From Dryococelus australis (Eukaryota; Arthropoda; Insecta; Phasmatodea; Phasmatidae), in NCBI GenBank assembly GCA_029891345.1, contig CM057009.1, positions 91,001,416 to 91,065,415 on the forward strand: a DNA stretch of 64,000 nt, in the 5' to 3' direction. Numbering within the stretch: the first letter of the stretch is position 1; every line of letters starts with the position of its first letter. The notes beneath the pieces were generated by a model that saw nothing but the letters and a program-made list of their open reading frames with translations, did not search any database and was not told the origin of the DNA. This document shows positions 1 through 12,529 of this stretch, piece after piece. The position numbers and the translations under genes are program-made.

Positions 1-939
1 CAACTCCAAGTTCATTTCATAACTTTTTAACCAAATATGTTTGCTATGTTTCCAAAATCAATTGCAAACATTCTTGTAAATATTTAACGATGGCTAGAGA
101 ATGTTTGAATTTTTAAGTCCACAAGCAATGAAACATCGCTGTATTGCTACCTTCTTGCATACGTATGCGTCTGTAACCATCTACGTTAATTCTTCTTTAA
201 TTATGTTGATATGTATAGATTAAAACCAACATATGCATGAGCAGAGATTCGCATTTCCATCGTATTTTGGTTCTACAGTGAAAGAATGGTCAAACGTATT
301 GGATTGCTAAAATGTTGGTCTCGCGATGTGTTCGCGGTGTAGTCCAACGTCATGAGCAACAAGGCGACTGTTATGCGACAGCTGACGTTTGGTGTTCGCG
401 ACGGGGTTTGGTTCGCAAGTTGTGTACGCGGCTATGCTGCAAAGTGTACTGCAAACGATATGAAGGATTCCTGTTAAACGTCACACTTCAAACTCGTGTC
501 ACTCACGGTTACATCTGTCCTATATTGTAAGCGGCTGAGAGTGCTGAAAGCGGACAATGTGCTTTCCGGCTATTTGTTGATAAAGAACAATAAGTTTAAG
601 TAATTTTTTGGAAAATTTAAACAAAATTGACTGCTAGTGAGAGACACTTCTGTTATTGCCACAGATAGTTTTAATGTAGTTATGAAATACGAATCCTTCA
701 CTCTTTAGTAGTGGTGTCATTTTGTGGCAGTATTCTTCCTCTCTCTTAGTATCAAATGAATTCATTTAACTCAGCATGTGTTACTAAGGATTATTCTTAA
801 TGTTGCGTTCTTTGAATTATACTTGCAATAGGGGAAGTGACTAAATGAAAAATTACTTCGGACACACGCCATTGCAGTGCTAGAATTTTTATAACAATTT
901 AAAGTTAATCACTTGACTCACCCATGCACATACATTTCC
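1..939. other. Gene-free AT-rich stretch
   Basis: No feature is recognised. A short open frame at 312-530 on the plus strand (72 codons, several Cys and Arg) has slightly higher GC than its surroundings. It shows no domain I know, and I do not support it as a gene. Confidence 0.4.
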
Positions 940-1365
940 AATTTTAAGGGTTTTGCCTGCCTGAAGCTGGAACTGCAATACAGAATGTTTGAAATCCTGA
1001 TGTTTTGGCGAAACTATTAAAGGTGACCTCGGCATGTTAACTTACGAAAAAATGTTATACCCCAAACGAGGAAGGAATTGTTTTTTAAAGTTACCACACC
1101 TTCTGTAAATATTATTTTGGAACCCTCCAATATAGTTATCTTGCATACGATTGTATCTTAAACATTCTAGCCGGACACGAGCCACATTAAAATAGGAGCC
1201 TGTAGTAAACTTTGCTACAGATTTGTCATCAATAAAATGATAGGATTACCTCTGAAAATCCCATAGGTACTGCGGTACAGGCTAAATTACGAGAACACTG
1301 CACGCCCTGCGCGTATAGGCGATGGGGCTCATGTAACATGTCAGTGTAACAGTTACAGTATCCGT
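940..1365 (+). repeat. Dispersed repeat family R, copy 1
   Basis: This stretch resembles 30880-31300 and 58540-58960 in the same orientation. The shared anchor is AACACTGCACGCC near the right end (about 1291-1305), followed by a GC-richer tail. Upstream, all three contain AT-rich text with short matches such as CAGAATGTTTGAAAT here against CAGAGTGTTTGAAAT in copy 2. I see no coding signature or terminal repeats, so the class is unknown; it may be the eroded end of a retroelement or DNA transposon. The copies are well diverged, which suggests age. Confidence 0.45.
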
Positions 1366-2200
1366 GCATCTCGGCCAAAATAGAAAAAACACGATGAAGC
1401 AGATGGGTCCCTTAATAAGGGAGGATACATTTTCATCCCGGTTTGTTAGTTTATAATTACGATTTTCAAAACAGTAAATTATGTGGAAATGTATTAGCAG
1501 TAGGGTTTTGGGGAAGTCTGGGACAGTTTATTTTAAATGGGAAATGTGTGGCTGTGGCTGAGAGCCACCTACTGTGGATCGACTAGGACGAGCTCGACAA
1601 TCTGTGGCTCGACTCGGACGAATTAGGAAGCTGTCGACTCGGGTTTGCCGAACGTACCCGAAAGCGCTTGGCAGTTACATACACTAATTCTTGAAGCATA
1701 TGGTGGTTTATGGTAGCCATATTGGAATTATAGGCATAGGGTATGAGAAATCGTAAATATGTATTTATCATCCGAATTTAAAATGATTTTAAATTATAAA
1801 TAATTTTGTATATTTCGTCGAAATTGTACATAAGGCAATGATGAAACTTGCAAAAGTCTCTCAACTACATTTCCAGTCCCATCTCTTGAAGACTGATTAA
1901 TACACAATGTCAGAATCTGCACATTATTAACTACATCGACTATTTTGTAGTTATAAGTATTCTACTCTATTTTTTAAATGTATGTATATATGACTAAACT
2001 AAGCCCATCATACTAATATCGACCTCATGCACGAGTATGTTATAATCATGGTACGGCTTAGCATCTAATGTCTGATATCTCAATTTCTGCATGTGATTGG
2101 TCAGCTGCAATCATGTAGTAATTCGGTGATTTGTTGTTCGATGTATGCACAAAATATTAATGGTGCAATACGATTGGTTCAAAGTCAATATAACATCAAA
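1366..2200. other. Unassigned gene-free DNA
   Basis: There is a slightly GC-richer patch around 1555-1680 with short repeated words (ctcgac, tcggacga), but no recognisable coding or mobile-element signal. I see nothing else. Confidence 0.4.
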
Positions 2201-2209
2201 GGGTTTGCT

Positions 2210-2265
2210 TTTGTATATATTATAAGCAGTAGGGAGGTAGTTTGTAAAGCTTAGTGTCACAATGG
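2210..2265 (+). promoter_or_regulatory. Possible core promoter with start codon
   Basis: A TATA-like run (tgtatatattataag, about 2212-2226) lies about 35-50 bases upstream of an ATG at 2262 in a good Kozak context (cacaATGGct). The frame reads MAAVKVHSLDYLQYLC and stops after about 25 codons, so it is a very short upstream frame, or a first exon ending at a nearby GT. Similar patterns arise by chance in AT-rich DNA. It is listed because the composition changes downstream of this point. Confidence 0.2.
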
Positions 2266-5200
2266 CTGCTGTAAAGGTTCACAGTCTCGACTACCTTCAG
2301 TATCTTTGCATTTTTTCTCGAGTTTTTGTTTTCTAGGTCATGGGGTCAAGGTCAAGGTAGTCTGTGTGTAATATAGCGGTAGGAGTATATAATGTATTAT
2401 GCTTGCTGTCTTATATGTATTTTTCTCGAGTCTTTTTTTTATAAATTCCTCTACTTGAGACATGCATTCCTTTAATTGAAAATCTATTTTGCAGCTTCTT
2501 TGCAATGTTTTTCATTTTTATTTATTCGCTGTTTGTAGATACATTTTGTTTACCAGCTTCTTAAATGTTTGCCTTTATCCTCGGCTGGTTTTTATTTTGA
2601 AATCCGGTTTATGATTAGTTTGTGTCGTTTAATTGAGTTTGCATTCTCCAGCCTCCATTCTAATTGCTTGGATTTTATCAGTTTCCTTACACCACATTTC
2701 TTTTTTATATAATTTTGGTACATAAGTTTATTTATTTGCCAGTTTTAAAAAAACTTTACTCTTCATGTTTACTCAAAGAATAATACAATGAAAAATATTC
2801 AAAATACATATGTAGGCCCTTACACATTGTTAATGGCCACTTACTAATTTTAGAGTGTTAAGGCAGATGCACATAATTTGTTTACATTTTTTGCTGCTTT
2901 TTTTTACTTTATTTTCACACAGTTAGTTCTTATTTAAGTACAATCTTGTACACTTAGTATTGTGTGTTTTGAAATCAGTTTCATTCACAACGAAATTAGA
3001 GTATTTATCTTTGAGCTTTGAATAAGCATAAGCATTTTTCTCTGGTATTTTTTAATTCCAAACGAAATCTAATTTTTGTTTTTAGTTTGTAAGTTCCACA
3101 TTTTTGGACTACGGCTAAGGTGTTTCGTCAAGGAAGAAGATAAATTTTGTTTTCAGTACTGAATCAGGGTTCAAGTGCGTTAACTCCTTGTTGCACTGTG
3201 GCTGAGCAACCACATGTCCAACCTTGTTCCGAGAGTTACAGTCTTTCCATGTTCATTTTTGGACAGCATCTCTTAATTCTCTCTCTCAAGCAATGCCATC
3301 ATGTGTACTATTAGAAAAGTTTCGTTTTCTTAATGAAGTACAGTTTCAGAAATGATTATGCTTGATGAAATAATTGTTGTTTTATTTAAATTTCAGTGTT
3401 GGCGCCCTTGTACAGCAATTAATTTTTATTTTCCTTGCATGTTTTGTTGAGATATCTTAGACTCATCCCATCAATCACATAATTTATATCGATGGATGTG
3501 AACTTTATCGCCATGCAAAAATATGTTGATCATTGCGATTTGTTATTTGTAGTTTTATGGAGATATTAGACCTTTTTGTTTTGGTGTTGATGGTTCGTTA
3601 CTTTTCAGTATCTACGTTGCTTGTAATGCTGATTTAGATCCTAAGGCGAGGGATGTTTAGAAGCTATCGTTTGTTTTAAGTTATTTCATGTTTTTCAGTT
3701 ACTTCTAATGCTAGTTATAAGATGTGTGTGTCGATGGCACCAAAAAAACCGTTCAATTACTCTGACTTATTTATTTCAAATATGTTTCTCAGGGATATCC
3801 GATTTCCCGTTTCTGCTTTTGAGTGGATAAGAGTCTCACTTCGCTCATTTGTACAGAGGTTATATTTACATTAACAATTTAACTGAATTCTATATTTGAT
3901 TCATTTGTATGTATAATTGCCTAATTAATACTAATTCATCATTCACTATCCTTTCCTCAATTTGTAACATAACTCAGTATACTTTATTCCCTTTGTTTTT
4001 TCTTACAGGCCTACTTGTTTGTATTGTGCAGTTTTGTGTTCATGCTAAAATTACCTATTAATTATTTAATGTGTTTTTTTTTTTTCATTTTGCTTAATGT
4101 GTTCAAAGTTTTCTGTAGGTGTTTAAATAAAACATTTTTTGTGTTATTTTTTTTCCAAAAATCTCTAGCATGCACTTTCAGGGGATGAGCTTGTGTTGTT
4201 TTGAAACATTACGAGAAATTTTTGGGCACGTTTATGATGAAATTTTACTTAATTTTATACGTTTCGATTATTTTTTGTTTGTGTCAGTATTGTAGTGATG
4301 AGAAAGTTATGGCAATTTAATTTTTTAGTTCAAGATGATTGTGTCATTTCAATTTTCATGTTCTCTTGGAATTTCTCCTCGGTTTCGCAGAGGAATTAAT
4401 GCATTTGAAGTAAGCAAAAAACATCTCTGCTTTTCAGAATGGTTTGGTTTCTCAGTAGGTGCTTTCAGTACGTTACCATTAGCTCCAAATATACAGTACA
4501 AGGCTAACATTCCTTCAGAGCTCTGCCCACTGTGTCTCTACTTCGAACATCATGATCTATCACGCCCTAAGTTCGTGATTGTAGGTGGTTTTCTTTTAGA
4601 GGTAGTACACGTGATTCATTTCCATTCAACTAGTGAGCAACCATCTTTAATCAATATGTTTCTGCTCGTATATTCTGGTGACGATTCTTGAATGTAGTTG
4701 TTATTCTTTAGTCTCCTTTGTTTTGTGATTTGGTATTCTTCTGAATTTTTCTCAATGACTTTTTCTCCTGCCTTCAAGACGCAATAACGTGTTCTGCGTG
4801 CTCCCTGGCTTTGGGGGAGGAATTAGCCACTGGAAATGAGGTTTTCTTGGTGTTTTATAATCTACATTTTTTTCCGTGTAGCTGTAGAAGAAATTTAACA
4901 CGTAGTTACGGTCATAAATAAGTGATTTTCAAAATTTTATTGTGTGATTCTACAGCACCTTAGTTGCATCTGTAATCCTCTGTGTGCGCGTTTTTCTTTT
5001 ACGTTTCACCAATTTTGCTCCCCCCCCCCCCCCCCCTTACCCCCCCCAAACATATATATATATATTTTTTTTAATTTATACTTTCGAGGCTACTACGCAT
5101 CTTCTGTTTGCAGTTTCCAAGTTTCAGAGGGATGAAAATTTCCTATTTATAGGTTTCTTCTTCTGGAAACACTTTGCTTGTGATGCGTAGCAAGTGTCAA

Positions 5201-5290
5201 CAATTATTATTATTTTTTTTAATTTCCTCACGACCACAAGTGAAATTCATGCTTCTCATTACTACTGAATCTGTACTCTAAACATCTGCA
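2266..5290 (+). other. T-rich, strand-asymmetric gene-free stretch
   Basis: Over about 3 kb the plus strand carries clearly more T than A (for example 27 T against 13 A in the 60 bases from 2461). Pyrimidine-rich runs occur throughout and AATAAA occurs near 5310. No long open frame exists apart from an unrecognised 118-codon frame at 4335-4691. This asymmetry is what a transcribed non-coding exon or long 3' UTR would show, but a decayed retroelement tail could look the same. A poly(C)/TA microsatellite interrupts it near 5021-5070. Confidence 0.3.
5021..5070. repeat. Poly(C) tract followed by (TA)n and T run
   Basis: Two C runs (about 5022-5036 and 5041-5047) are followed by a short TA alternation and a T run. 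This is a simple repeat. Open frames across it are proline-rich artefacts. Confidence 0.85.
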
Positions 5291-8000
5291 TTTTTAGCCT
5301 ACTTTCTGAAATAAATAAAGGGCTATGAGATCACTTTCTTGTACGAATGTGTGCCTGTATGTGTCTGTATGTGTGTATCAGGGTGTGTATGTGTCCTCCC
5401 TTTTCAACTTTTGAACGCTTGAACCGAATTTTACCAAAAACACGGTATACTATAATGACACTTAACATTTATAGTTTTAGACCACGCCGGGCACCTATTT
5501 TCAAAATGGCGGCCATTTTAAAATTTAGGGTGATATGTCATATCGCGGAAACCATTCTACCGATTTAAACCAAATTTTTTATGTTGGCTGCACAAATTGT
5601 AAGCTTTGAATTCCGAGATGAATATTGTTGTTGATCGGCGATTTTAGAAAATAGCGCCACATGAAAAAATAAAGTTTTTACGGGATATCTCGAAAACTAT
5701 TAAACCAATTTTCGTCAATTTTTTCACGTATGTACTACTATGATAGGCCAGGTAAGTATAACTAATTTAAGTAAATTGGGCACTTGTTTTCAAAATGGCG
5801 GCCATACAAACATTTTACGTTCAATGTTATAACTATTGAAGCTCATGACCAAGTTCAGCCAAATTTTGTACTCTGACAGTGTCTATTACACGCATCATAT
5901 AATTTTGTAAGATAGCGCTAAATGAATGAATAAAACTTTTGTGTAATATCTCAGGTAAAATTGACAGATTAATATCAAATTTGGCAAAGATCTGCGACTG
6001 TTGACATGTACAATTATGTTACGAGTGTGTCAGACACTTATTTAAAAAATGGTGGCCATCTAGCTATTTTTAGTATAGTATGCTATATTTTCGAAACCAT
6101 ATAATCAATTCCAACTTAATTGTGTATGCTGGGAGTACATATAACTATCATAAAATGTGTCGGCACAGAGGTTAATTTTTCCTCCATTTTGCAATATAGT
6201 GCTACACGAATAAATAATATTTTCATTCCATATGATGGGAAACAATTGAACGATTCCGACCAAATTTGGCAAACAAGTAGTCCTGCTGCAGATGATGCTA
6301 TCTTATGTGTTTTAGGTATGTCAGACGCTTATTTTCAAAATGGCGGCCATATAGCTATTTTAGTTTTGTATGTTATGTCGTCGATACCATGTAATTATTC
6401 CCAATTAAACTTTGTATGCTGGCTGTATGTATTTGTAAAATAGTATCAAATGACCAATCAAATTTACGCGATAACTCCCAAAAACAGCCGATTTTTGCAA
6501 AATTTGGAAAATAAGTAGCACTACTGAAGACCATGTAAACTGATAAACTTTGAGGATGTTAGGCATACATATTTTCTAAATAGCGAGCGACTATATAGAA
6601 TTTTAGCTCAGATTTTTTAAATCTACGAAACTACATAAAACATTTTACCTAACATTGTATACTAACAGTATCAACTATATCCATATAAATTGTATATGCG
6701 AAGCCTAATTTTTCGCCGGTTTGTAAGATAGACCAAATGAAATAATACAATTTTTATGTCGTATCTCGGGAAACAAATAAATTATTTCTTTCAAATTTGA
6801 CGAAGGTGTGTGTGGTAAGCCATATTACTTTTGTACTTTAAGTGTGTAAGTCTCTTATTTTCCGAATGGTGCCTATACAAACATTTTAGCTTAGTGTGCT
6901 ATACATTTGAAACTATGTAACATAAGTAAATTTATCTTTGTTTATTTTATCTATGACAATTAACCAATGTGCTAAAAGTTTTGTCCCCCATTTATGAAAA
7001 TCGTCATATAAACGATGGAGGTTTTACGCAATATCTCGAGAACCAACCAACTGATTCATACACATTTTCACACGTGGCAGGCATGTATCAATGGGGTTTT
7101 CAAAAACAGTTAAGATTAAATTGTTATATCTATGAAACGTTTCAACAAAATTTTACCACAATTTTTGCGCTAACAGTATTTATTAGAAGTATTATTTATG
7201 CATACAGACATCCTCTTTGGTCGGATTTTTTTTAAATGGTGTCACGTGAGTAAATGGAACATTTAGCCATATTTCAGGGACAGTTAAACTGATTTCCACA
7301 AAATTGTGCACAAATACAGAGGGTCGTGTAAAGTTTGGTGATTTAAATAGGTCCGGACATTGATTATAAAAATGGCGGTCATATAAATATTTCATTATTT
7401 TTGGCATAGCTATTTGGCAATTTAACCAAATTCAATCAAATTTTTATACTGATAGTATCTATTACAAATATCATATGCAGGAACTCCTTTTAAGCAGTTT
7501 TTATATGATATCGCTGTTTAAAAAAGAAAGTACTGTAGTTGTGCCATATTTCGGAGACTAATCAACCGATTTCCACAAAATTTTTCACACAAGTGGCATT
7601 ATTGTAGGCCATGTAAACACATGTGTTTTAGTGGCTCAGACAGTTATTTTTAAAATGATGTCCGTGTAAATATTTCAGGTTAGTCAACCCTATCATTCAA
7701 AACATTAGACTGATTACATCCGAAGTCGATGCTCCGAACTTTACCCCCATGAAACAGTTGATTGCAAGCTAGCTTAATTTTAAGAATTTTTCTGAATTTG
7801 AATCCCGGGTAAGTCACTCGTGTATTTTTATTGTCTTGGTATTGTTCCACATGTTTCTGGTTTCATCTGAAATGATGTTGCGGTCAAGGAGACGTCAACG
7901 CCTACCTGTCATCTAAACTTTTAAGGATTTTAGTAAAATTTATTGGCACCCATGTTGAGGAAAGTAGGCTCATTAGTTATCAGTACCTTCTTGTTTTTTT
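5291..8000 (+). repeat. Composite 2.7-kb repeat family, full-length copy 1
   Basis: The 5' end TTTTTAGCCTACTTTCTGAA is shared with the copies at 43145 (plus) and 12528 (minus). A TG-rich microsatellite follows at about 5347-5395. Next comes a degenerate array whose units carry TTTTCAAAATGGCGGCCAT or a variant at about 5498, 5786, 6039, 6331, 6571, 6856, 7225, 7365 and 7646, mostly 240-290 bases apart. Each unit also contains a phrase meaning roughly 'atatctcgggaaacaa..accgattc'. A tRNA-like segment (about 7735-7815) and a conserved tail ending in TACCTTCTTG close it near 7996. Short frames inside (5347-5568, 6120-6443, 6969-7235) are by-products of the repeat. No coding capacity is seen, so it is probably non-autonomous. 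Confidence 0.75.
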
Positions 8001-8005
8001 TTTTT

Positions 8006-9790
8006 AATTAATAATTTTCATTGTGATTAAAGTTAATTTTTGACCAAGTCTTTGATGGAAGCACTTTATGGTTGTAGGTTCTGTCTTTACGTATTGTTAA
8101 TTATTACTGAGAAACATTGTTACCTAATAATTCGTATAATACATTACAAAAAATTATTATACTTGGAGTCAGCAAATTCTATTACCTTTATTAAATACAA
8201 AAATTACGGTCATAATTTTTTCTCCAGGGAATATTAATTAAATTTAGTTTTCTTTCTTAAACATTTATTTGTTGTGAGATTCACTTCTTGGGCCCAAGTA
8301 TGTTCCTATTTCAGTATTACTTCATAAACAGTGATATTCCTCTTGTCTGGAATGGTACCATGTATATTCAGCACATTTTCATTAATTCTAATTATGGTTT
8401 TAGAGATATCAGTGTCCTGGTTACGTGTAGATAGCTTGTAGGCATTTCTGTATTTTATTTCAAGTGGTAAAGTCAGTTGCGCATGATGTTCTTTTTAACA
8501 ACAGTAAACCTTTTTGAAGGTAAAGTACCTAGACGCAGTTAAACATATACTAAGCCCTAACAGCGATTTGGAAGATAAAACATGGAAATTTTCCTTGCTG
8601 CTATGGGGAAGTAGACTTACTGCTACCAAAGATTCAGGAGCAGCACCCCATCACTAATTATTCACAAAATATAATTTCATGTTTAATTTTAAAAGGCGTG
8701 AATTATCTTATTAATTGTTTTCAGAGCAAGTTGTTTAGTTGATATTTTCAGTGATTCAATAAATATGGAATGTAACAAAAGTACATTTAGGAGCCAGAAA
8801 AACTTGTATGCCCGTTTACTGTCAAGTACCTGTTCTTATGGATTGTAAACTTCCATAAACGTGAGGTGCATGGATGCCGCAAGGTTTCTGAAGCATTCTG
8901 TTACCAGTGAAAACCAAACCTCACGAAAAATGGTCGAAAGTTCTGCCTTATTTTGAAGTGGAAGATTTGTGCTTTCCAAAGCCTAGTTAACAGCATCCCA
9001 GATACATACGAAAACTTTAAAATCAACGAAACTGGAGGGCTATCATACGGCTCTATACTTGGTGGCATGTTCCACCAATCATTATATGATGGTTCTGGAT
9101 ATGTGCGGTGGCGTAATTTACTTCTTAACGAGGCTGTACTCTTCGCGAAGAACTGAGGAAATTGTGTAGTATGAAATGAAACGCACATAAATTTCAACCT
9201 CGGACAGACGTCCGTAGATGTAAAAGCTAAAAGATGCGTCCCAGCTGAATACATCCCATACCATTTTGTAAATACTTCCACGAGTTCTTTGTTTACTTTG
9301 CCGGAAACGTGGATTTATGGAGTTTTCTGCGAAAGATAAGTGTTGTGTCTGCCCGAATCGGTGGGACATGCGAATCGTCAGATCAGGCTGTCAATTTTCA
9401 GTCGTAAAGTGTCAAGTAGCGGAGTTTTCAGGCCAAGACGAAACAGGTATCTTTCAACTGCAGAGTCAGCGATTCTTCTCAGTTTGTGCCTATGTTCCTA
9501 AACCCAATACAAAATATACAGGATACACTGCACAGTCCCCGCCGATGTTCGTCCAATTCTCAGAATTGAATTATGATATAATGTGCTGCAGCGTTGCACG
9601 CCTGTTTACTGACATCTGTCTTGACAGTTGACACTGACCACACTCATACGGAGTCTTTCAACGGCCACGCTAATGCCGTGCGTTCAATTATTTACTGGCA
9701 TTATTGTAGTCAAGGCACATACTTGGACTGGTCTAGTGAGAATATCAAGAGATCGCCTGTATCATCGTACTGATATGACCCATGTCAGGT
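8006..9790. other. Unassigned stretch; higher-GC block 8880-9660
   Basis: 8006-8880 is plain AT-rich DNA. 8880-9660 is GC-richer and holds overlapping open frames on both strands: 126 codons on the minus strand at 8901-9281 and 104 on the plus strand at 9317-9631. I recognise neither, and there is no start, splice or domain evidence to choose a strand. An unclassified mobile-element fragment is the likelier explanation. Confidence 0.3.
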
Positions 9791-9792
9791 TT

Positions 9793-12408
9793 TAACAAGA
9801 AGTTATCTATATAACTAATCAGCCTATTTTCCTCAACATGGGCGCAATTAATTTTTAAATAAAACCATAAACGTATGCAACAGTAGTGAGACAACTACAA
9901 ACACACACTTGCCTTACAAGGGAGTCGAACACAGGAAACCTCGTACAATAAGCTACTGTACAATCAACTGCATTACGGAGGTCGGATTCAGAGCATCAAC
10001 TTCGGATTTAATAAGTATAATGTTTGGAATGAGAGGGCTTATTATACTATAATATTTACAGTGCTGTCATTTGGAAATAAATTATTGAGTCACTTAAAAC
10101 ATTCAAGTATACATGACGTACCATAGCTTTATTTGTGTGAAGAATTCGGTTGAAAATTGGTTGATTTGCCCCTGAGATATTACATAAAATATTATTTTCA
10201 CATTTCATGCTATAGCACAAAACTACCAAAAAAGAGGTTCTGTATACGATGCTTCTAATATATATTGTCAACATACAGTACAAATTTTGCTTGAATTTGT
10301 TTTTATTATACGTGGCATACTAAACTAAATATTTAGTAAAGGCCCCATTTTGAACATCGTTGTCTGACCCACTTAATTCATGAAATTTTACATAACCTTC
10401 TGTAGCATATATGGTGTGCACAATTCAGTAAAAACTGTGTGAACAGTTTTTAAAAATATAGCAAAATATTTGCACACAAAACAAAAATTATTTTAATGGT
10501 ATCATTCAGAAAAAAGTACGTCATACTTAAAATATACATATACTAACATGGCCTTCGACCGTACAGCATCTCCGCCAAATTTTGTAAAAATGGGTTGATT
10601 GTTTCCCGAGGTATAAGATAAAAACTTTACTTTGTCTTGGTGGAGCTACCTTACAAAATGGCAGAGAAATGTGGCTCCGTATAGAAAAATTTGATGGTTG
10701 CAATAGGTACTACTAGCATACAACGTTGAATTGGAATTAGTTAAGTTAGTAAAATATAGTGATCTAAAATACTTATATAACCACCATTTTGAAAATAATT
10801 GCCTGACCTACATAAATCATACCAGTTTACACAACCTGCTGCAGTACTATTTGTTTGCCCAATTTGGTACGAATTTGTCAATTGTTTCTCGAGATGACAA
10901 AAGTTTAATGTATTAACGTGGCGCTATCTTATGAAATGGAGGACAAAAATGCTTCGTGTAGATATATTTGATAGTTGCTATATCTACTGCTAGCATACAA
11001 AGTTAGGTTCGAATATATAACACGGTTTCGACAATATAGTATTATAAGCTAAACATTGCCATATATCCGCCATTTCGAAAATAAGTGCCTGGTATACTTA
11101 CAACATAACACTTAACATCATCTGCCTCAGTACTACCTGTTTGCTAAATTTGAGTCTATTTTTCCCCGAATTATGGCAAAACTTGTATATATCCGCATAC
11201 CTCTACCACGCAAACTGACGGACAAAAGATGCTATGTGTAGTTATGGCCATAGTTGTAATATATGTTGCCAGAATACAGAGGTAAGTTGAAAATGATTAC
11301 ATGGTTTCGACTATATTGGATATAAAGCTAAATAGCTACACGCCGCCATTTTGAAAATAGGTCTCTGACATACTTAACACATGCAATTTTTACACCATAT
11401 TTCGCAGTACTACTAGTTTGCCAAATTTAATAGGAATTGGTCAAATGTTTCCTGAGATATGACATAAAATCTTTATTTATTGATACTGTGGTATCTTACA
11501 AAATGGTGGACAAAACAGGCTCCTTGTGATACAATTGATAGTTGTAATATCTACTGTCAGCATACAAAGTTATGCTGGTTTATCACATAATTTCCACGAC
11601 ATAACATTCTGAGCTTAAATGGCAACAAGGCCATCATTTCGAAAATAAGTGTCTGACATGCTTAAAAAATATCACTTACGTTACCTGTTCCAGCACTACT
11701 TGTTTGCCAACTTTGGTAGGAATCTGTTAATAGATTATCGAGATATGATATAAAAACTTTATTTATTCGTATGGCGCTATCTTACAAAATGGCCTGCAAA
11801 AATGATTATTGTGTTGGTATATATAATGATTGTTATAGATACTTTCAGTATACAATATTTAGTCAAAATTGGCTAAATGGTATGATAGATATACCAAATA
11901 AACCTAAAGTATTTTTATGGTCGCCATTTTAAAAATAAGTACTTAATCTAGTTCAATCACCTATGTTTATATAGCCTATCATAGTTTTACTTACGCATCA
12001 AATTGGGAGATAATTGGTTTTACGGAATTTCAAAATATCATGAAAAAAAAATTTGTTTTTTCGTTTGGCACTAGCTTTTCAAATGGCTGGCCAACATCAA
12101 TATCCATTTCGAAATTTTATTATTTCTCGATGATTTTCCAGCAAACAAAATTTGGTTTAAATTTGTTGAATGGTGCCCGAGTTATGACATCATCCCAAAT
12201 TAAAAATAAACTGCCATTTTGAAAATAAGTGCCCAACATGGTCGAAAACTATAACAGTCATGTGTACTTACTAAAAACTATATGTGTACCGTGTTTGGTT
12301 AAACTTTGTTAATGCATTCAAATATTGACAAGGAGGGAGGATGGGGGTCATGCACACGCACACACACTGACGGAGACACACACACACACGCGCGTGCACA
12401 CACGCACG

Positions 12409-12483
<75 letters not shown>

Positions 12484-12528
12484 GTGATCTCGTTAACTTT
12501 ACTTTCCTTCGAAAAGTAGGCTAAAAAA
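9793..12528 (-). repeat. Composite 2.7-kb repeat family, full-length copy 2
   Basis: Read on the minus strand this has the same order as copy 1. The 5' end is at 12528 (TTTTTAGCCTACTTTTCGAA) and the CA/GA microsatellite lies at about 12352-12480. An array of roughly 285-base units follows, with the complement CGCCATTTTGAAAATAAGTG recurring (for example near 11070, 11345 and 12212). The tRNA-like segment is at about 9925-10000, and the 3' end reads AACTTCTTGTT near 9793. The length agrees with copies 1 and 4 to within about 100 bases, so the whole composite was copied as one unit. Confidence 0.75.
12352..12480. repeat. (CA)n then (GA)n microsatellite
   Basis: An alternating CA run with CG interruptions passes into about 27 GA dinucleotides. 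It sits at the same relative place as the TG-rich run near the 5' end of the other full-length composite-repeat copies, so it is part of that element. The Thr/His and Arg/Glu frames here are artefacts. Confidence 0.9.
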
Positions 12529-12529
12529 T

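Noticed and set aside
4335..4691. 118-codon plus-strand frame as a gene
   Set aside because: No domain, signal or splice evidence, and it lies in skewed T-rich spacer where long frames are easier to obtain by chance.
8901..9281. 126-codon minus-strand frame as a gene
   Set aside because: I could not recognise it, and similar-sized frames overlap on the plus strand. An unidentified repeat explains it as well.
12306..12524. Frames with Thr/His and Arg/Glu runs
   Set aside because: They are translations of the CA/GA microsatellite.
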